64,000 nucleotides of DNA from Pisolithus tinctorius (lineage: Eukaryota > Basidiomycota > Agaricomycetes > Boletales > Pisolithaceae), in assembly GCA_024663395.1 (NCBI GenBank), contig JANFAH010000023.1, positions 372,001 to 436,000 on the forward strand, in the 5' to 3' direction. Below, in pieces: positions 20,418 to 31,568 of the stretch (position 1 is the stretch's first letter; each line of letters starts with the position of its first letter). The position numbers and the translations under genes are program-made. Under the pieces are notes generated by a model. That model saw nothing but the letters and a program-made list of their open reading frames with translations. It made no database searches and was not told where the DNA came from.

Positions 20418-22991
20418 TCATAACATAAACCAAACAACCGATTCTTCAGGTAAAATCTTACCCTTCACATCAAAACCTTCGTGCCCGTCTATAAGGGTAA
20501 CCCACGCTCGACACACATACCGTATCCTAATGACTTTACTACCAAGTCCAGGAAGGTCCCCACGGCGCTCTTGACGTCCATCAAGGTCTAGGCGAGTTCC
20601 CAGCACGGCCATCGTCCCCATGCGTGGCGCTCTCGGTACCCTGACTTCAACCAGTACTGGGTGCTCCTCCTGAGGCATGTTCGTGACGGCCACAGGTTTC
20701 TGTGCGAGAACCAGGTTATATTGTGCCGTGTGGTTCCAGCCAGAGAAATATGAGGTTTCATCCAGAAGGAGGCGAATGCGATAACGGACTTCTCCATCCC
20801 CGACAATGACGGTGGTAGGATGACGGCTTGCTAAAGGCTGCAGGCACATACCGGGGTATCGTACGACCAATCCCTCGATACCACGGCGATCGGTGTGCAG
20901 AACGGCCTCATAAGCTGGATGATCCACACCTACGATATTGTAGCCCGCTCCCATAATATCAGGTGCGTACGAGTTGCCCAGCAACGAGCGAGGTGCCCAT
21001 CGATAACCATCCCTTTTCAAACGCGGTAAACTGTTGAAAATGATCCCACGAGCGAACTTTCGGATGTAGTGGAGGAACAATTCCATCCTGCGGTCGATAA
21101 CTTGGGCTTCAATCCCAGCCTGAACAACCCTCTTGAAACGCGGAAAGCTGTTGAAAACAATTCGACGGCCAAAGCTGCCGATGCAGCGGAGGAGAAAAGG
21201 CATCTGGCCTTCAATCCTCAGAAAGGGCGCCGGGTGGATACCTAAAACTGTGGACAAGCACAGAGTCTCGTCAGAGCCTCTAGTCGTCCTCCGGTTTGAA
21301 ATGGCGTCGCTCATTGGGAGAAAATATATGTCACGCTTGTGTTCGTTGGCGGTGTACCATCTCCCTAAGCCGAAGTAAATAGAAACATCCAAAGAATGCA
21401 TTGTAGTGCTGGTATAGCCACGTTGTTCCAGCTCCGTGTAGTATTCTTGCAGCTCTGCGCCCATCGCATACACGTCCTGTACTCCATCGCTGAGCCGAAG
21501 GTAAAGTCGATTGGCCAGGATGCCCTCTTGATATGTCCAGAGTCTCCGCCACCATTCTGACTGAAAAAGTGCAACAGCACGATTCGGGATTGAAGCCGAC
21601 GAAGAGACCTCCTGCATCCCGACATCGAGAACAAGGACTGCTGCCGCTTCCTGGTATATTGTCCGCATTCTGATGATGCACTTCTTCCGATACTCCTTCA
21701 AATTATCGCCTACCGGAACGCACAAAGTATCCATCCAAAATGGAACATGCTGGTCAACGCCACGATCCGGAAAGAGTTCGTCGACCATCTTTTGGATTCG
21801 CGATATCTGACAGATGGGAAGTGTATTTCCGGTCGGATTTCCTAGTCCTTCAGACCACCTGTAAATTGGGGTTAGGCTAGTAGCAGTGCATTCCAGGCCA
21901 GCAGGAAAGACGCACACGTGTGAAATCGCGACGTATCTACAAACATTAGAGTTGGGCAATAAGTTCACAGCGGACGCATCGGAGATCACTGCTCGACCTG
22001 GCAATCCATCGGTTCCTTCTACCCAGGTCACGACCGGCGTGTGGCCCTCATCATCCTGCCGAATGATATCTAGCAGTTCCTCCAGCGGAACTCCGGTGGC
22101 TTCGCAAGAGCAACCCGGGACATGCCTTGTAGGGTAGTGGTCCTCGTCTACAGTCTGTGCCACGCATCTCCTAGTGCTGCATTTTGAATGATCACCAGCC
22201 TCCTTCATAGGATTTGCTGCGCAGAAGTATAGGCCTTCGATGCCTATTCGAAATATAGTCATCGCTATGCGCGATGGACACCAGTTCGCTTGCTGAAAAC
22301 GTTCCTTCATTATTGCAGTGCCTCCCCACTCCAGCTCCTCAAGACGACATTCATACACGACGTTGGAAGCGTTAAGGAGTGTAGATCCAAGGGCAGAAAT
22401 AGACAGAGCGATCTCTGGGTCTAGCGGAGTGATGGGTGGGACGGCCTGGTCCTCGTCAACACCAGTGTCGTTTCCTTTGGTACCACATATGAGGTCGATG
22501 AAACGAAAGACTGTACGGAGGATCATGCGGGTAGTGCGAAGAGCGCTGGAGTTACGATCGCGTACGACGGACTGCCAGCATCGCTTGCGTCCACATCCTT
22601 CTTCGTATGGTGCAAGATTTTGCGTAGATCTGCACTTGCATGCCTTTACAACGTCCTTGGACGTGGGCCAGAGCGACCTCCATTGAACGATTAGTTGTGG
22701 AAGCTTTTTTGTGGTGACCGTATTCGACGTCGTGTCTATAAAGTCGCTCGTATCAACTTGCAACCTGCCAGCTTTCAGGACTTCTGTGAGGCATCCAAAA
22801 AATAGCCATGTCTGAAAGAATGCATTCAATTCAGCAGGAGTTCGTCGACTGAAGTCGTAGTTTTCGATGTCTTTGGCCCAGCCCTTGCGTTCTGGGTAAG
22901 TGAGGAAGTCGCCTCCGTCGTAGCTCTCGGTGCATTTGTATGGCACGATAATGTACGGTGATGCGCCATCGGGGAGGATGAGATGGTCCAT
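20418..22991 (-). CDS. large HET-domain protein (with one in-frame intron)
   Basis: The open frame runs 857 codons, but 21859-21915 (57 nt) is best read as an intron on the minus strand: it starts GTGCGT, ends TTTACAG, and its removal joins AISHV to WSEGLGNP, restoring the canonical HET motif. The spliced product is 838 aa. Further HET motifs are LPICQ, PFWMDTLCVP, KKCIIRMRTIYQEAAAVLVL and SEWWRRLWTYQEG. The N-terminal 350 residues and C-terminal 300 residues are unclassified; C-rich stretches (CKCRS, CSTRRC, PGCSCEATG) may bind metal. Likely a nonself-recognition or cell-death regulator by family. It is divergent from HET gene 1 and transcribed away from CAND1, sharing an intergenic region of about 116 bp. 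Confidence 0.85.
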   Translation of the reverse strand: MDHLILPDGASPYIIVPYKCTESYDGGDFLTYPERKGWAKDIENYDFSRRTPAELNAFFQTWLFFGCLTEVLKAGRLQVDTSDFIDTTSNTVTTKKLPQLIVQWRSLWPTSKDVVKACKCRSTQNLAPYEEGCGRKRCWQSVVRDRNSSALRTTRMILRTVFRFIDLICGTKGNDTGVDEDQAVPPITPLDPEIALSISALGSTLLNASNVVYECRLEELEWGGTAIMKERFQQANWCPSRIAMTIFRIGIEGLYFCAANPMKEAGDHSKCSTRRCVAQTVDEDHYPTRHVPGCSCEATGVPLEELLDIIRQDDEGHTPVVTWVEGTDGLPGRAVISDASAVNLLPNSNVCRYVAISHVCVFPAGLECTATSLTPIYRWSEGLGNPTGNTLPICQISRIQKMVDELFPDRGVDQHVPFWMDTLCVPVGDNLKEYRKKCIIRMRTIYQEAAAVLVLDVGMQEVSSSASIPNRAVALFQSEWWRRLWTYQEGILANRLYLRLSDGVQDVYAMGAELQEYYTELEQRGYTSTTMHSLDVSIYFGLGRWYTANEHKRDIYFLPMSDAISNRRTTRGSDETLCLSTVLGIHPAPFLRIEGQMPFLLRCIGSFGRRIVFNSFPRFKRVVQAGIEAQVIDRRMELFLHYIRKFARGIIFNSLPRLKRDGYRWAPRSLLGNSYAPDIMGAGYNIVGVDHPAYEAVLHTDRRGIEGLVVRYPGMCLQPLASRHPTTVIVGDGEVRYRIRLLLDETSYFSGWNHTAQYNLVLAQKPVAVTNMPQEEHPVLVEVRVPRAPRMGTMAVLGTRLDLDGRQERRGDLPGLGSKVIRIRYVCRAWVTLIDGHEGFDVKGKILPEESVVWFML

Positions 22992-23083
22992 GGGCAGATG
23001 CTATGTGTGTGTATGTGTAGACATGATCATTTAGGAATAACCTGGCCAGACGCTGTTCACTCACTCCTGTCTTTGATCATCGT

Positions 23084-23107
23084 ACCACCACCACCACCAC
23101 CACCACC
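23084..23107 (+). repeat. (ACC)8 microsatellite abutting the CAND1 start codon
   Basis: Eight perfect ACC triplets end exactly at the base before the ATG at 23108, so the translation start context is ACCACCATG. This would be in the 5' leader of the CAND1 mRNA. Confidence 0.9.
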
Positions 23108-26100
23108 ATGACCAAGACATATCTGATGAACAGTCTCATAGAAAAGGTACATACGACTATAGATAGCACATGTTCGATCTTACAGAAACAACCCAGATGC
23201 AGTCCCCGGACCAGGACTTCAGGTACGTCAGTCGACTCCACACACACCCCAATGGCGACGATACCCCTCGTCCAGGTTCATGGGACTGAACGATCTCTTG
23301 AACGAGATCAAGCAGGATCCAAATAGTTTCCTCGGTGAAGAGTCCGTCGAGAACAAGGTCCTTCGTCAGGTACTTAAGCTCGTCGAGGACAAGATATCCG
23401 AAGTCAAGAATCAAGCTGTGAAATGGTACGCCCCCTCTCCCCGCCATCAAACCCCACCTTTCTGTGCGCTCAGCTGATTCGTTGTGATACCGCTTGCACT
23501 GTGTGATGTCCGTGTCCCGCTCGCTGCAGTCTCGGTCAGCTGATCAAGATCATGCGAGAGGGTCAGGTTGAGTTTGTCGTGGAAGCCCTCATTCAGTTTC
23601 TAGTTGGAAAGGACGAGGAGTTGAGAGATATATCCGGTCTGGGTGAGTCTGCCCCGATTTAAAAGACGGAGCATCGCATATCGAGACGCCACTTCCCAGC
23701 TCTGAAGACGATTACTTCGGAACTACCTCCAGACGGAAAGATCGCAGGAAAAGCATGTTCTGAACTCGCACCGAAACTACTCAACCAGGTCTTGAATGTG
23801 AGCCTATCCACCTCTGTATGCCGTGCGCGCTCCCGTACCATCCTCGTTCCCAGCCCGACACGCCACCAGACACGCTGATCGAAAGCCTTTCGACGTTATC
23901 CATCCTTATCGCCCGTTTCCCGGCCCACTTTTCCTATTCTCAAATCAAACCACAACCCCTCACAGCAATCGCTCCCCTCCTGAGTCATCCCCGTCCAGCC
24001 GTTCGAAAACGCGCCATATCAGCATTGTCGCAATTCTTCCCTGTATCACCGCCTGATCTATGCACGCAACTGCTCGAAATAAATATTTTACCATACCTTG
24101 AAGCGGGCGCGAACCTCGAGCAACAGCGCACGACTGTAAATCTCGTGTCTGCGATTCTGAGACAGTCCGCACAACAACTTGCGTCCTCGTTTGACCGGAT
24201 TATACCCGGGATACTGAAGGCCGTGCAGCGCGACGATGACGAGCTACGTGAAGGGTGTCTGCAGGTAAGTGAAAGCGAATGTGGTGCACCCCATGTAGCT
24301 GATATTGCTCCAGGCGCTCGAAACGCTCTTGTTGAGATCCTCGGCTGAAGCAACACCGTTTTTGCCTTCTATCATACAGACTGGCATACAATATATCAAA
24401 TATGACCCCGTACGTTCATTCAAACAACTCCTTGCGTTGTGTTCACTATTACAAAGAACTATACCGGAGGTGACGAGGACGAGGAAATGGCAGAAGCAGA
24501 TGGAGATGAGGACGACGAGGACTTGGATGATGAGTCAGTCAAGTCTATATCTCGTGCTTGCCCTTACTGACGGTGAGCGTAGGTACTCCGACGACGAGGA
24601 TGCATCATACAAGATCCGACGTGCCGCAACGAAACTCTTAGCTTCCGTAATCGTCACCCGACCTGAACTTCTCGTTCCCCTGTATAAGGAAGTATCACCA
24701 ATTCTCATATCGCGGTTCGGAGATCGAGAAGAGACCGTTCGGCTCGAAGTTTGGGCGACGTATATCGTTCTTCTCAACCAGACGAGCATGTATGGTGGGT
24801 TGTCACAGGTTTCTGATGTGGAACATGTCGTAGGCGGGAAGCGGAAGCGCGAGAGTGAGGATAGCATGGACGTAGAGGAGACTCCGTATACCCTCCTCAA
24901 ATCACAGATTCCCGCTCTATCGAAAGCTTTGCTCCCCCAACTCAAGGCTTCCAAGACCGCCCCGGCGACGCTACAAGCCGGATTCCAAGTCTTAAATGCG
25001 CTGTTGTCCGTTTTGCCCGGATCGTTGTTCGCCCAGGTGTCACCGATCGTCGTGACGATCAAGGGCATCTTGTCGCAGCCACCGACGACGACGACATCCA
25101 CGCTACATCTCACATGTCTTTCATTCTTGGGGCTCTTCTTCTCAACACACCCGCCACCGGTGTTCACGTCGTCACTCCCGGTACTTGTCCCTCTACTTCT
25201 CAAGTCACTTGGCGAACGTCACCCACGCGTCGCATCCGAAACCTTTCGCACGTTCTCTGCACTTTTAAATGCCACACGACCCGTCAAGAATGGTGACTGG
25301 CCTGAGCGGGTGTACGACCACGCTATCCAACGTCTCAGCACCACCGATACCGACGCAGAGGTACGTAGTTGCGCAGAAGATTGCATCGCAGATCTCTGGG
25401 TCTGTGTAACGGATATGATCAGAGCGAAAGAGGGTAAGGAGTGGCAAGCAATATGTCGCACTACGGGCAATACCACAGGGGCTGTGAGAGTGGTTACCAA
25501 GGTGGCGAGAGATGTGGAGATGAGCGACGATTGGGTGAATGGGTGTGTAGAGTGGGTAATGGGGTTGTTGAAGAAGAGTGGAAGGGGTGGAAAGACGGAG
25601 TTGTTTACTGCGCTTGATACACTGGTCAGAAGGTATTTATGCATTTATTTCGGGATGATGGGTCTGTCGACATTCGACGTGTGCTCATCCGAATTTAAAG
25701 ATACCAATCTGGGATGCCCGCCGATCTTCCACCGTCTCTCGTCTCGCAGATCAAGGTCTACATCGGCACATCGGACATCTCTGTCCTGTCTCAAGCGCTC
25801 TCCATCCTCGCGCTTTTACTCGAGCTCGCTCCCAGGACCTCATTCCCTCCGATCGAGCGTGACCTGTTGAGCGATATCTACCCCATCGCGCACTCTCCAC
25901 TCGTATCGGGTGCTGCTCTGGACGCGCTATTGTCGTTCTTCTCAGCGCTAGTAGAAGCTGATGATCAAATTGCAACGCACGTAGTACCCGGGCTTGTGAT
26001 CGCAGTTCAGAAATCAGGGGGGAAGGGAGATGTGAATTCGATGAATGTAGCAAAATGCGTAGGCGAGGTGGTAAGGAGTCAGCAAGGGGTCGCCGCAGGT

Positions 26101-27761
26101 ACGATTGCGGAATATTCGAAGTACATCAAGGTTCGCGGCATTTCTCTCTCTCTCGATTGGGTGTGGTCGTGTGGTGATAAGATTGGTGACGTATGTCTAA
26201 TTTTTCTAGAAGAGTTCAAAGGCAAAGACGTCGAGTGTGGTGCTGAGTTTACTCATTCTTGGAGAGTTGGGGCGATTCATGTAAGTCCTTCGGACTTGAT
26301 TCCACTCTGTGCTATAATCACGCTCATACCCACTCGAAACCCTTCTTTTTCTTTTTAGTGATATGTCCCCTCAACAAGATGTATTCAACAACGTGATCGA
26401 CCATTTTTCGTCCGAGGAAGAGGGAGTCAGGACTGCTGCTGCCTTTGCTGCAGGTACGTATCCCGTTCCTAAAGCTGTGCGTATCGTGGCTGACGCGTTT
26501 CGCGTATCAGGGAATATTGCTATCGGGAATTTGCATTTGTTTTTACCTGTGATACTCAAAATCGCGGAGAATGATCCCTTGAAACGATTACTCTCTTTAC
26601 ACGCGTTGAAAGAAGTGCGTCGTAGTACTTATTGCTGACTGTCGTGATGCTCACGTGGACGATTGCTGATGGGCATCAAAACACGTTGTAGGTCGTAACG
26701 CACTGCTCGCATGGCCAACTCGAGCCTGTAGCAGATCAACTCTGGACGCCTCTATTCAACAACTCTACGTCAGACGCCGAAGAATCAACTCGCAATGTTG
26801 CGGCTGCGTGTCTAGGAAAACTCACGACGACGGACCCTGGTCGGTACCTCCCTCAACTTCATGCGCATATCCGGGCCGAAAATCCCGCGATACGTGCGAC
26901 GGTGATCTCGGCGATCAGGTATACGTTTGCGGATAGCTCGCCGTCGTATGATGAGGTGCTTGCGCCACTGATAATGGACTTCTTGAGTTTGATGAAGGAT
27001 TCGGATTTGGTGCGTCTCGGCGTCTGGTTTGTTCGCCGTGATAATACTTATCCCATTTGTGCGCTGATAGACCGTCCGTCGTCTCGCGTTGTCTGCTCTC
27101 AACTCAGCTGCGCGTACGAAGGTGCATCTCATACGAGATCACTTACCTGCGCTGCTACAGACGTTGTACTCCGAGACGGTCGTAAAAGCGGACCTTATTC
27201 GGACCGTCCAGATGGGCCCGTGGCAACACAAAGTTGACGAGGGCTTGGATGCGCGCAAGACGGCGTGGGAGACGCTATATACGCTCGTATGTCACGTTTG
27301 TTTGGAAGATAGGGGAAGCGGTATCGCTAACGATACTTACGTAGCTGGACACATGCCTTCATAAACTGGATCTTCCGACCTTCCTCACGTATCTCCTCCC
27401 GGCGTTGTCGGATCCGTCAGATGAAATCAAAGTCCTCGCGCATTTACTCATCGGACGGTTATCGTGTATCCCATTATGCGTTCCTCTACTGCTTGCACGA
27501 CTAGACGCGCTGACGCCACCACTCGAAACGACGATGAAAGGTGCGCCAGTGACCAAAGACACGGTAAAACAAGATCTTGAACGTGCAGCCGAGCTGAGGA
27601 GAAGTACGATGAGGGCTGTCGCTGCGCTCGCTAAGGTAGTCGCGGTCGGGAATGCTGCGGGTGTTAACACGACGGGTGGGTCGCAGAAGCTCGAGGTATT
27701 GGTGGAGGATATTAGAAAGAATGAGCAGTGGGGACCTGAGTTTAGGGAATTGCTTGGGTAG
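23108..27761 (+). CDS. CAND1: cullin-associated NEDD8-dissociated protein 1 (TIP120/CAND1)
   Basis: CAND1 is the exchange factor that binds unneddylated cullin-RBX1 and swaps substrate receptors on SCF-type ubiquitin ligases. Exons: 23108-23146, 23197-23222, 23276-23425, 23530-23642, 23700-23797, 23854-24264, 24314-24409, 24457-24533, 24583-25632, 25701-26130, 26210-26280, 26359-26453, 26511-26614, 26692-27009, 27071-27286, 27345-27761. The total is 3711 nt (1236 aa), close to the human length of about 1230. Diagnostic stretches are MQSPDQDFRFMGLNDL, KDEELRDISGL, DDDELREGCLQ, an acidic loop (residues about 312-345) before YSDDEDASYKIRRAATK, VRRLALSALNSAARTK, VQMGPWQHKVDEGLDARK, and the C-terminal PVTKDTVKQDLERAAELRRS and TMRAVAAL. 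The whole protein is HEAT repeats. No breaks are seen. Confidence 0.95.
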
Positions 27762-30700
27762 GTATGGGTCGATGGCCTTCTTGAAAGATGATGTGTATTG
27801 TTGGCAGCATTCAAGTGTAATGTGTGTGTATTATTCCATGACAACGATGATTGCACGAGGGCCCTCTCATACAGCAAGGCTCCTTACATTTGGTCAATAC
27901 AATTGGAGTTGCTCATTGTCACATGCAAGATTTGTAACTTAGGCCGTCCCCAGGTGGCGTATTTATTGTGATAGGTTGACCGGGGACCTCCAACGCAGAA
28001 CTTTCTGATGGAATCTGTCTGTCCTAGTGGTAGATGCACAGCTTGGCCCTTGCACTACGGGACCGGTTGCTGGTTCTGATTTGTGGCCGACCCCAATGGA
28101 TTACCAAAGCACTTGACGGCTTGCTTTCATTTGCTCCAAGTGATATCCCTGTGTACAGAGCAAGGAGGCTTGCGTATCCAAGCACAGGTAGACTACTTTT
28201 TCTTGTATTACGCGCTTCGCATTCCCTTGTTATTTACGGATTACCAATGAAATTCGGATGTTTCGAGGACATGCCTCAGCTGGGGTCTGACAGGTAGGTG
28301 CCTCCAGTGTGTGCTTATCTGAAGATGCCCAGATGGTGAACATATAAAACAGAGGTCTTACCTGGTCTTACATATGTTCGCCAGCTGTGAGATTTCCCCT
28401 CAGTATGGTGACTGGCGCGTTCTGTCGGATGAAGAGCATCCATGCTATCCGCCGCCGAAAAGGAGCTCCACTCACTTGAACAAGACATAATTGCTGTGAT
28501 ACATGATACAGGTGTGGATCGCGCTCGCTGCCCCAATAGTTGCTATTACGGATGGGCAGCCATCTATAATAGCGAATGGCACGCCTGTCTATACGCCATA
28601 TACTCTGGTTTCAAATTCTGTGGTCTCCTGCATATCCAGAGTGGCCTCTAGGCTAGGTGGTTGTATGGAGTTTTATTCTGAAACTGCCAAGTACATAAAT
28701 GAGAATGCAACTCAACTGCGGGGACAACGCAGATACCTAGCAATTGGGATTGATCTCACAGATCTACCAAGTACCACGATTCCGGTTCTACGCCTCAAGT
28801 AAGGAAACCCGCGGTCGATCACGGTGTCGCACTGAACTCAAAAAAAAAACGACTTGGCTGTTACGCATTCGTCCATACGCTTAGAACCCAGCTTACTGGT
28901 ATGCGTTCATGCAGTATTTCATGTACTATCGACGACTGCTGTGGGGATAGACACCAAAGTCCAAGCACCACACCATAAGAGACAGGATTGCGTGTTCTAG
29001 TACTTCCTAAAAAAATATCGCCAAACGGATTGGCCCCGCTCTGCTCGCTCTTTCCACGACGGAGAGTTCCGGGTAGTACGCCACAGAGACAAATATGTAC
29101 AGTGTGTGGTGTGTGTGTAAACTGTGACGTGCAAAATTTTTGGCACGTTACCCGTGTAAACTACTACTACTAGTTGCTACCTGAATTGTAGCCAAGATCC
29201 GAGCTCAAGATCATGCTCCGCATCGAGCCCCCAGAGTTTCCTTGACGCTTCCGAAGGCCACAAAGCGTCAAGGTGTGCTGATCAAGTGGTGCGATTGACT
29301 GAACCGGATATAGAAAAAGTTCGTCATCACATCGGGCTAAGGAAGTCTCCCCAAGGGTCAAAAGTGCACCCGCCAATGGTGAGCTCTAGGTTGATATCCG
29401 AGTCTTTCTGCAAGGGAAACCAAGGCCTGCGCCACGGTGCTGTGTGGATGACCCTGCTGGGACCAAACTCAAAGGTACTACCCTTCTCTACCCAAATTCG
29501 TGTGCACGATTGACATCATAAAAGGTTTCCAAATGGCAGTCTTGCTTGAGGCTAACAAGCGAGTTTCGTTCTACGCGCTGTCCAGTTGGTGACTGGACTG
29601 GTTGCATGGCAGATAATCTGACATTTTATTTAACACAGAGGTTCCTCCAATCAACTGACGTTGCTTTATTCGAATATACAGCACATATGGATTGAAGTCA
29701 ACGCTGTCGATAAATTTATCGCAGAACTTAAACCCCCAGTCCTAACGACACTTGTACGCTGGTTGCGTCAGCATGTCGACTTCACCCCCGTTATGTACCC
29801 TTTTCCATTTCCCCCTGTGTATGCCATTTCCACACAGCGTGTCGTGCTTCGTTTTAGCATTGTGTGAGTAATACAGGTTCCATCATGGGTCCACAGCAAG
29901 AGGGGTTGCAAAGGACTCGCCGTATGTGCATGGGACATGCAGTCATTAACCCGTCGGTAGGCCGATTGGCAGGAGCCGGATAACTCCGGTGTCATGTGCA
30001 TCCTTGCAACACGCCTGGACGGCAGGGTAGGTGTGTGGTATACCGCGATGTCGCAAACTGCTACTTGATCAAATGGTCATATTGTGAGGAGCCTCCACCG
30101 CCGCATCATAGGAAATCCTCGATGTCTCCAAGTGGACCGGTAGCACACATCCTGCCCACCTGTTTACCTCATGGTAAGGGTGACCACTGAACAGCGCAAT
30201 TGATATATTCCCGGTAGGTATGCACATCTCAAATAGGCAACACTTTGCTGCATTCTCTCGTTCTGATCCGCATTACCCGCCAGGCACATCAGAATCTCCT
30301 CCTTTGCGTTTGGGGCGTAATGCCACTGCTGGATATAGGCATCATAGGTTGGTCATTTGGTCAGGTATGTAGTGGAGCTGTACCAGTCAGATTTCACGCA
30401 CAGCACCAATAATTTGGAGGTGGTATATGTACGCCTGAGGGATGGTCATCTGCTCGCTTCTGTGTGCACCACTGGGGCACGTTGTTTCACTTCCTTCCCT
30501 CAGCCACCATTGGCCTGCGTCACCTACATGGACGACATTTTATCTTATTCCACATTGCGCCCAAGCAGTGTGATGTCGCAAGCATCGTCCTGGTCATTTG
30601 CACAGGGCTTGGATAGTTCGCGATCAGACTGTCTCCTCTCCCACACTTTTCAGGGTGTGGAACACACCCTCTTTACTGGAAAGGAGGGTCCAGGATTGCA

Positions 30701-31286
30701 ATGCACCTTTGCAGGGTCAGGGTAGGCACCGTTGGTTGAGGGGCCTTATTTATATTAACTTCTTTCACTAGGGGCCGTCATCCTGCCCCGCAACCGGATA
30801 GAGAGGTGCTGACGTCCTCCCAGCCACATCTGAAGAATCACTCAACGCTCGTTCCCGAGTCTGACCAGACCTACTGGGTTCCGGTTTACAGTGAACCAGA
30901 CGCGCAGCTGGGCTCCGACATACAATTCATGAATATTGGATCACCTGGTAACCACTGGGGCACGCAAGACCACAGTGGCGAGGTCTTCAGTTTAATTGGT
31001 TCGTTTATACCCGCTCTCCTACATGTGTTGGGGTCACTTGATGGGCTGGTATCTTTCTTAGGTCAGAAGGGAAACGGGGACGTCTCAAAGTACGCGAGGT
31101 TGCCTTTGATTCCTCGGGTTGCCGAGCAAGCAATGATGAAACCGCACTGTCCTGGGTTATGTGTGCAACTGGACAGGTGAGCGTTTTCCGACGCCTGAGG
31201 ATTAGTTGGCTTTTCTTGGAATTTACGTGCTGAAACTCTGTCATCGAAGTGTCGCCGAGCTTACTTCCGTGGACAATCGTGGAGTG
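27762..31286. other. degenerate region with fragments of an unknown repeated family
   Basis: After about 150 bp of CAND1 3' flank the sequence holds short open frames but no complete gene. CpG is still present. Only the piece at 28034-28297 and the zinc-finger gene at 31287 can be linked to other parts of the window. Frames at 28442-28802, 29661-29867, 30357-30725 and 30806-31180 show protein-like composition but no family I know; they may be exons of one degenerate gene. A run of nine to ten A residues lies near 28840. Confidence 0.4.
28034..28297 (+). pseudogene. fragment of unknown agaricomycete repeat-associated family (copy 1)
   Basis: The translation contains LALRDRLLVLICGRPQWITK followed by ALDGLLSF. 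A diverged copy is at 37640-37875 with VLQDQLLVLICG and EWITNMFDNLLSFIP. Both end at a shared motif, PQL-SDR, followed by the bases GGTAGGTGCCTC. The function is unknown. The CpG-containing state here against the CpG-poor state of the copy shows different histories. Confidence 0.5.
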
Positions 31287-31568
31287 ATGGCTTCCACAAT
31301 GAAACCGCCTTCTGCACACCAGCATCTTAAGCGCGCTGTACACCATTCTTGTGGGTGGATTAAGGAAGATGGCACAAGATGTAACACATCCATCACGTAC
31401 GAATGTACACGACATCTGGCCATTGCTCATGGTATTAGGCACCAAAAAAGGCATCTCAAAATCCTTTGCTGTTGGTGCAGCCCTCCGAAGCCCATTAGAC
31501 GGTCAAGTATGCTAAGGCACGTGCGAGAGGTTCACTTGGGATGCTCACGCTCGAACGTATGCACATAA
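31287..31568 (+). CDS. small protein with two C2H2-like zinc fingers
   Basis: A 93-aa frame starting at the ATG at 31287 (an upstream ATG at 31206 is also in frame). Residues CGWIKEDGTRCNTSI, followed by a HLAIAH type pair, give a C-x8-C ... H-x4-H arrangement. A second unit is CCWC ... RHVREVHLG, giving C-x2-C ... H-x3-H. Two adjacent C2H2-like fingers with aromatic residues suggest nucleic-acid binding. A broken paralogue lies at 37150-37400. It may be one exon of a larger degenerate gene, since similar finger pairs occur in expanded gene families of mushroom genomes. The start codon choice is tentative. Confidence 0.55.
   Translation: MASTMKPPSAHQHLKRAVHHSCGWIKEDGTRCNTSITYECTRHLAIAHGIRHQKRHLKILCCWCSPPKPIRRSSMLRHVREVHLGCSRSNVCT

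Noticed and set aside
24535..25203. 222-codon minus-strand open frame (and another at 25219-25644)
   Set aside because: Both are antisense to the long exon 9 of CAND1 and have no domain character.
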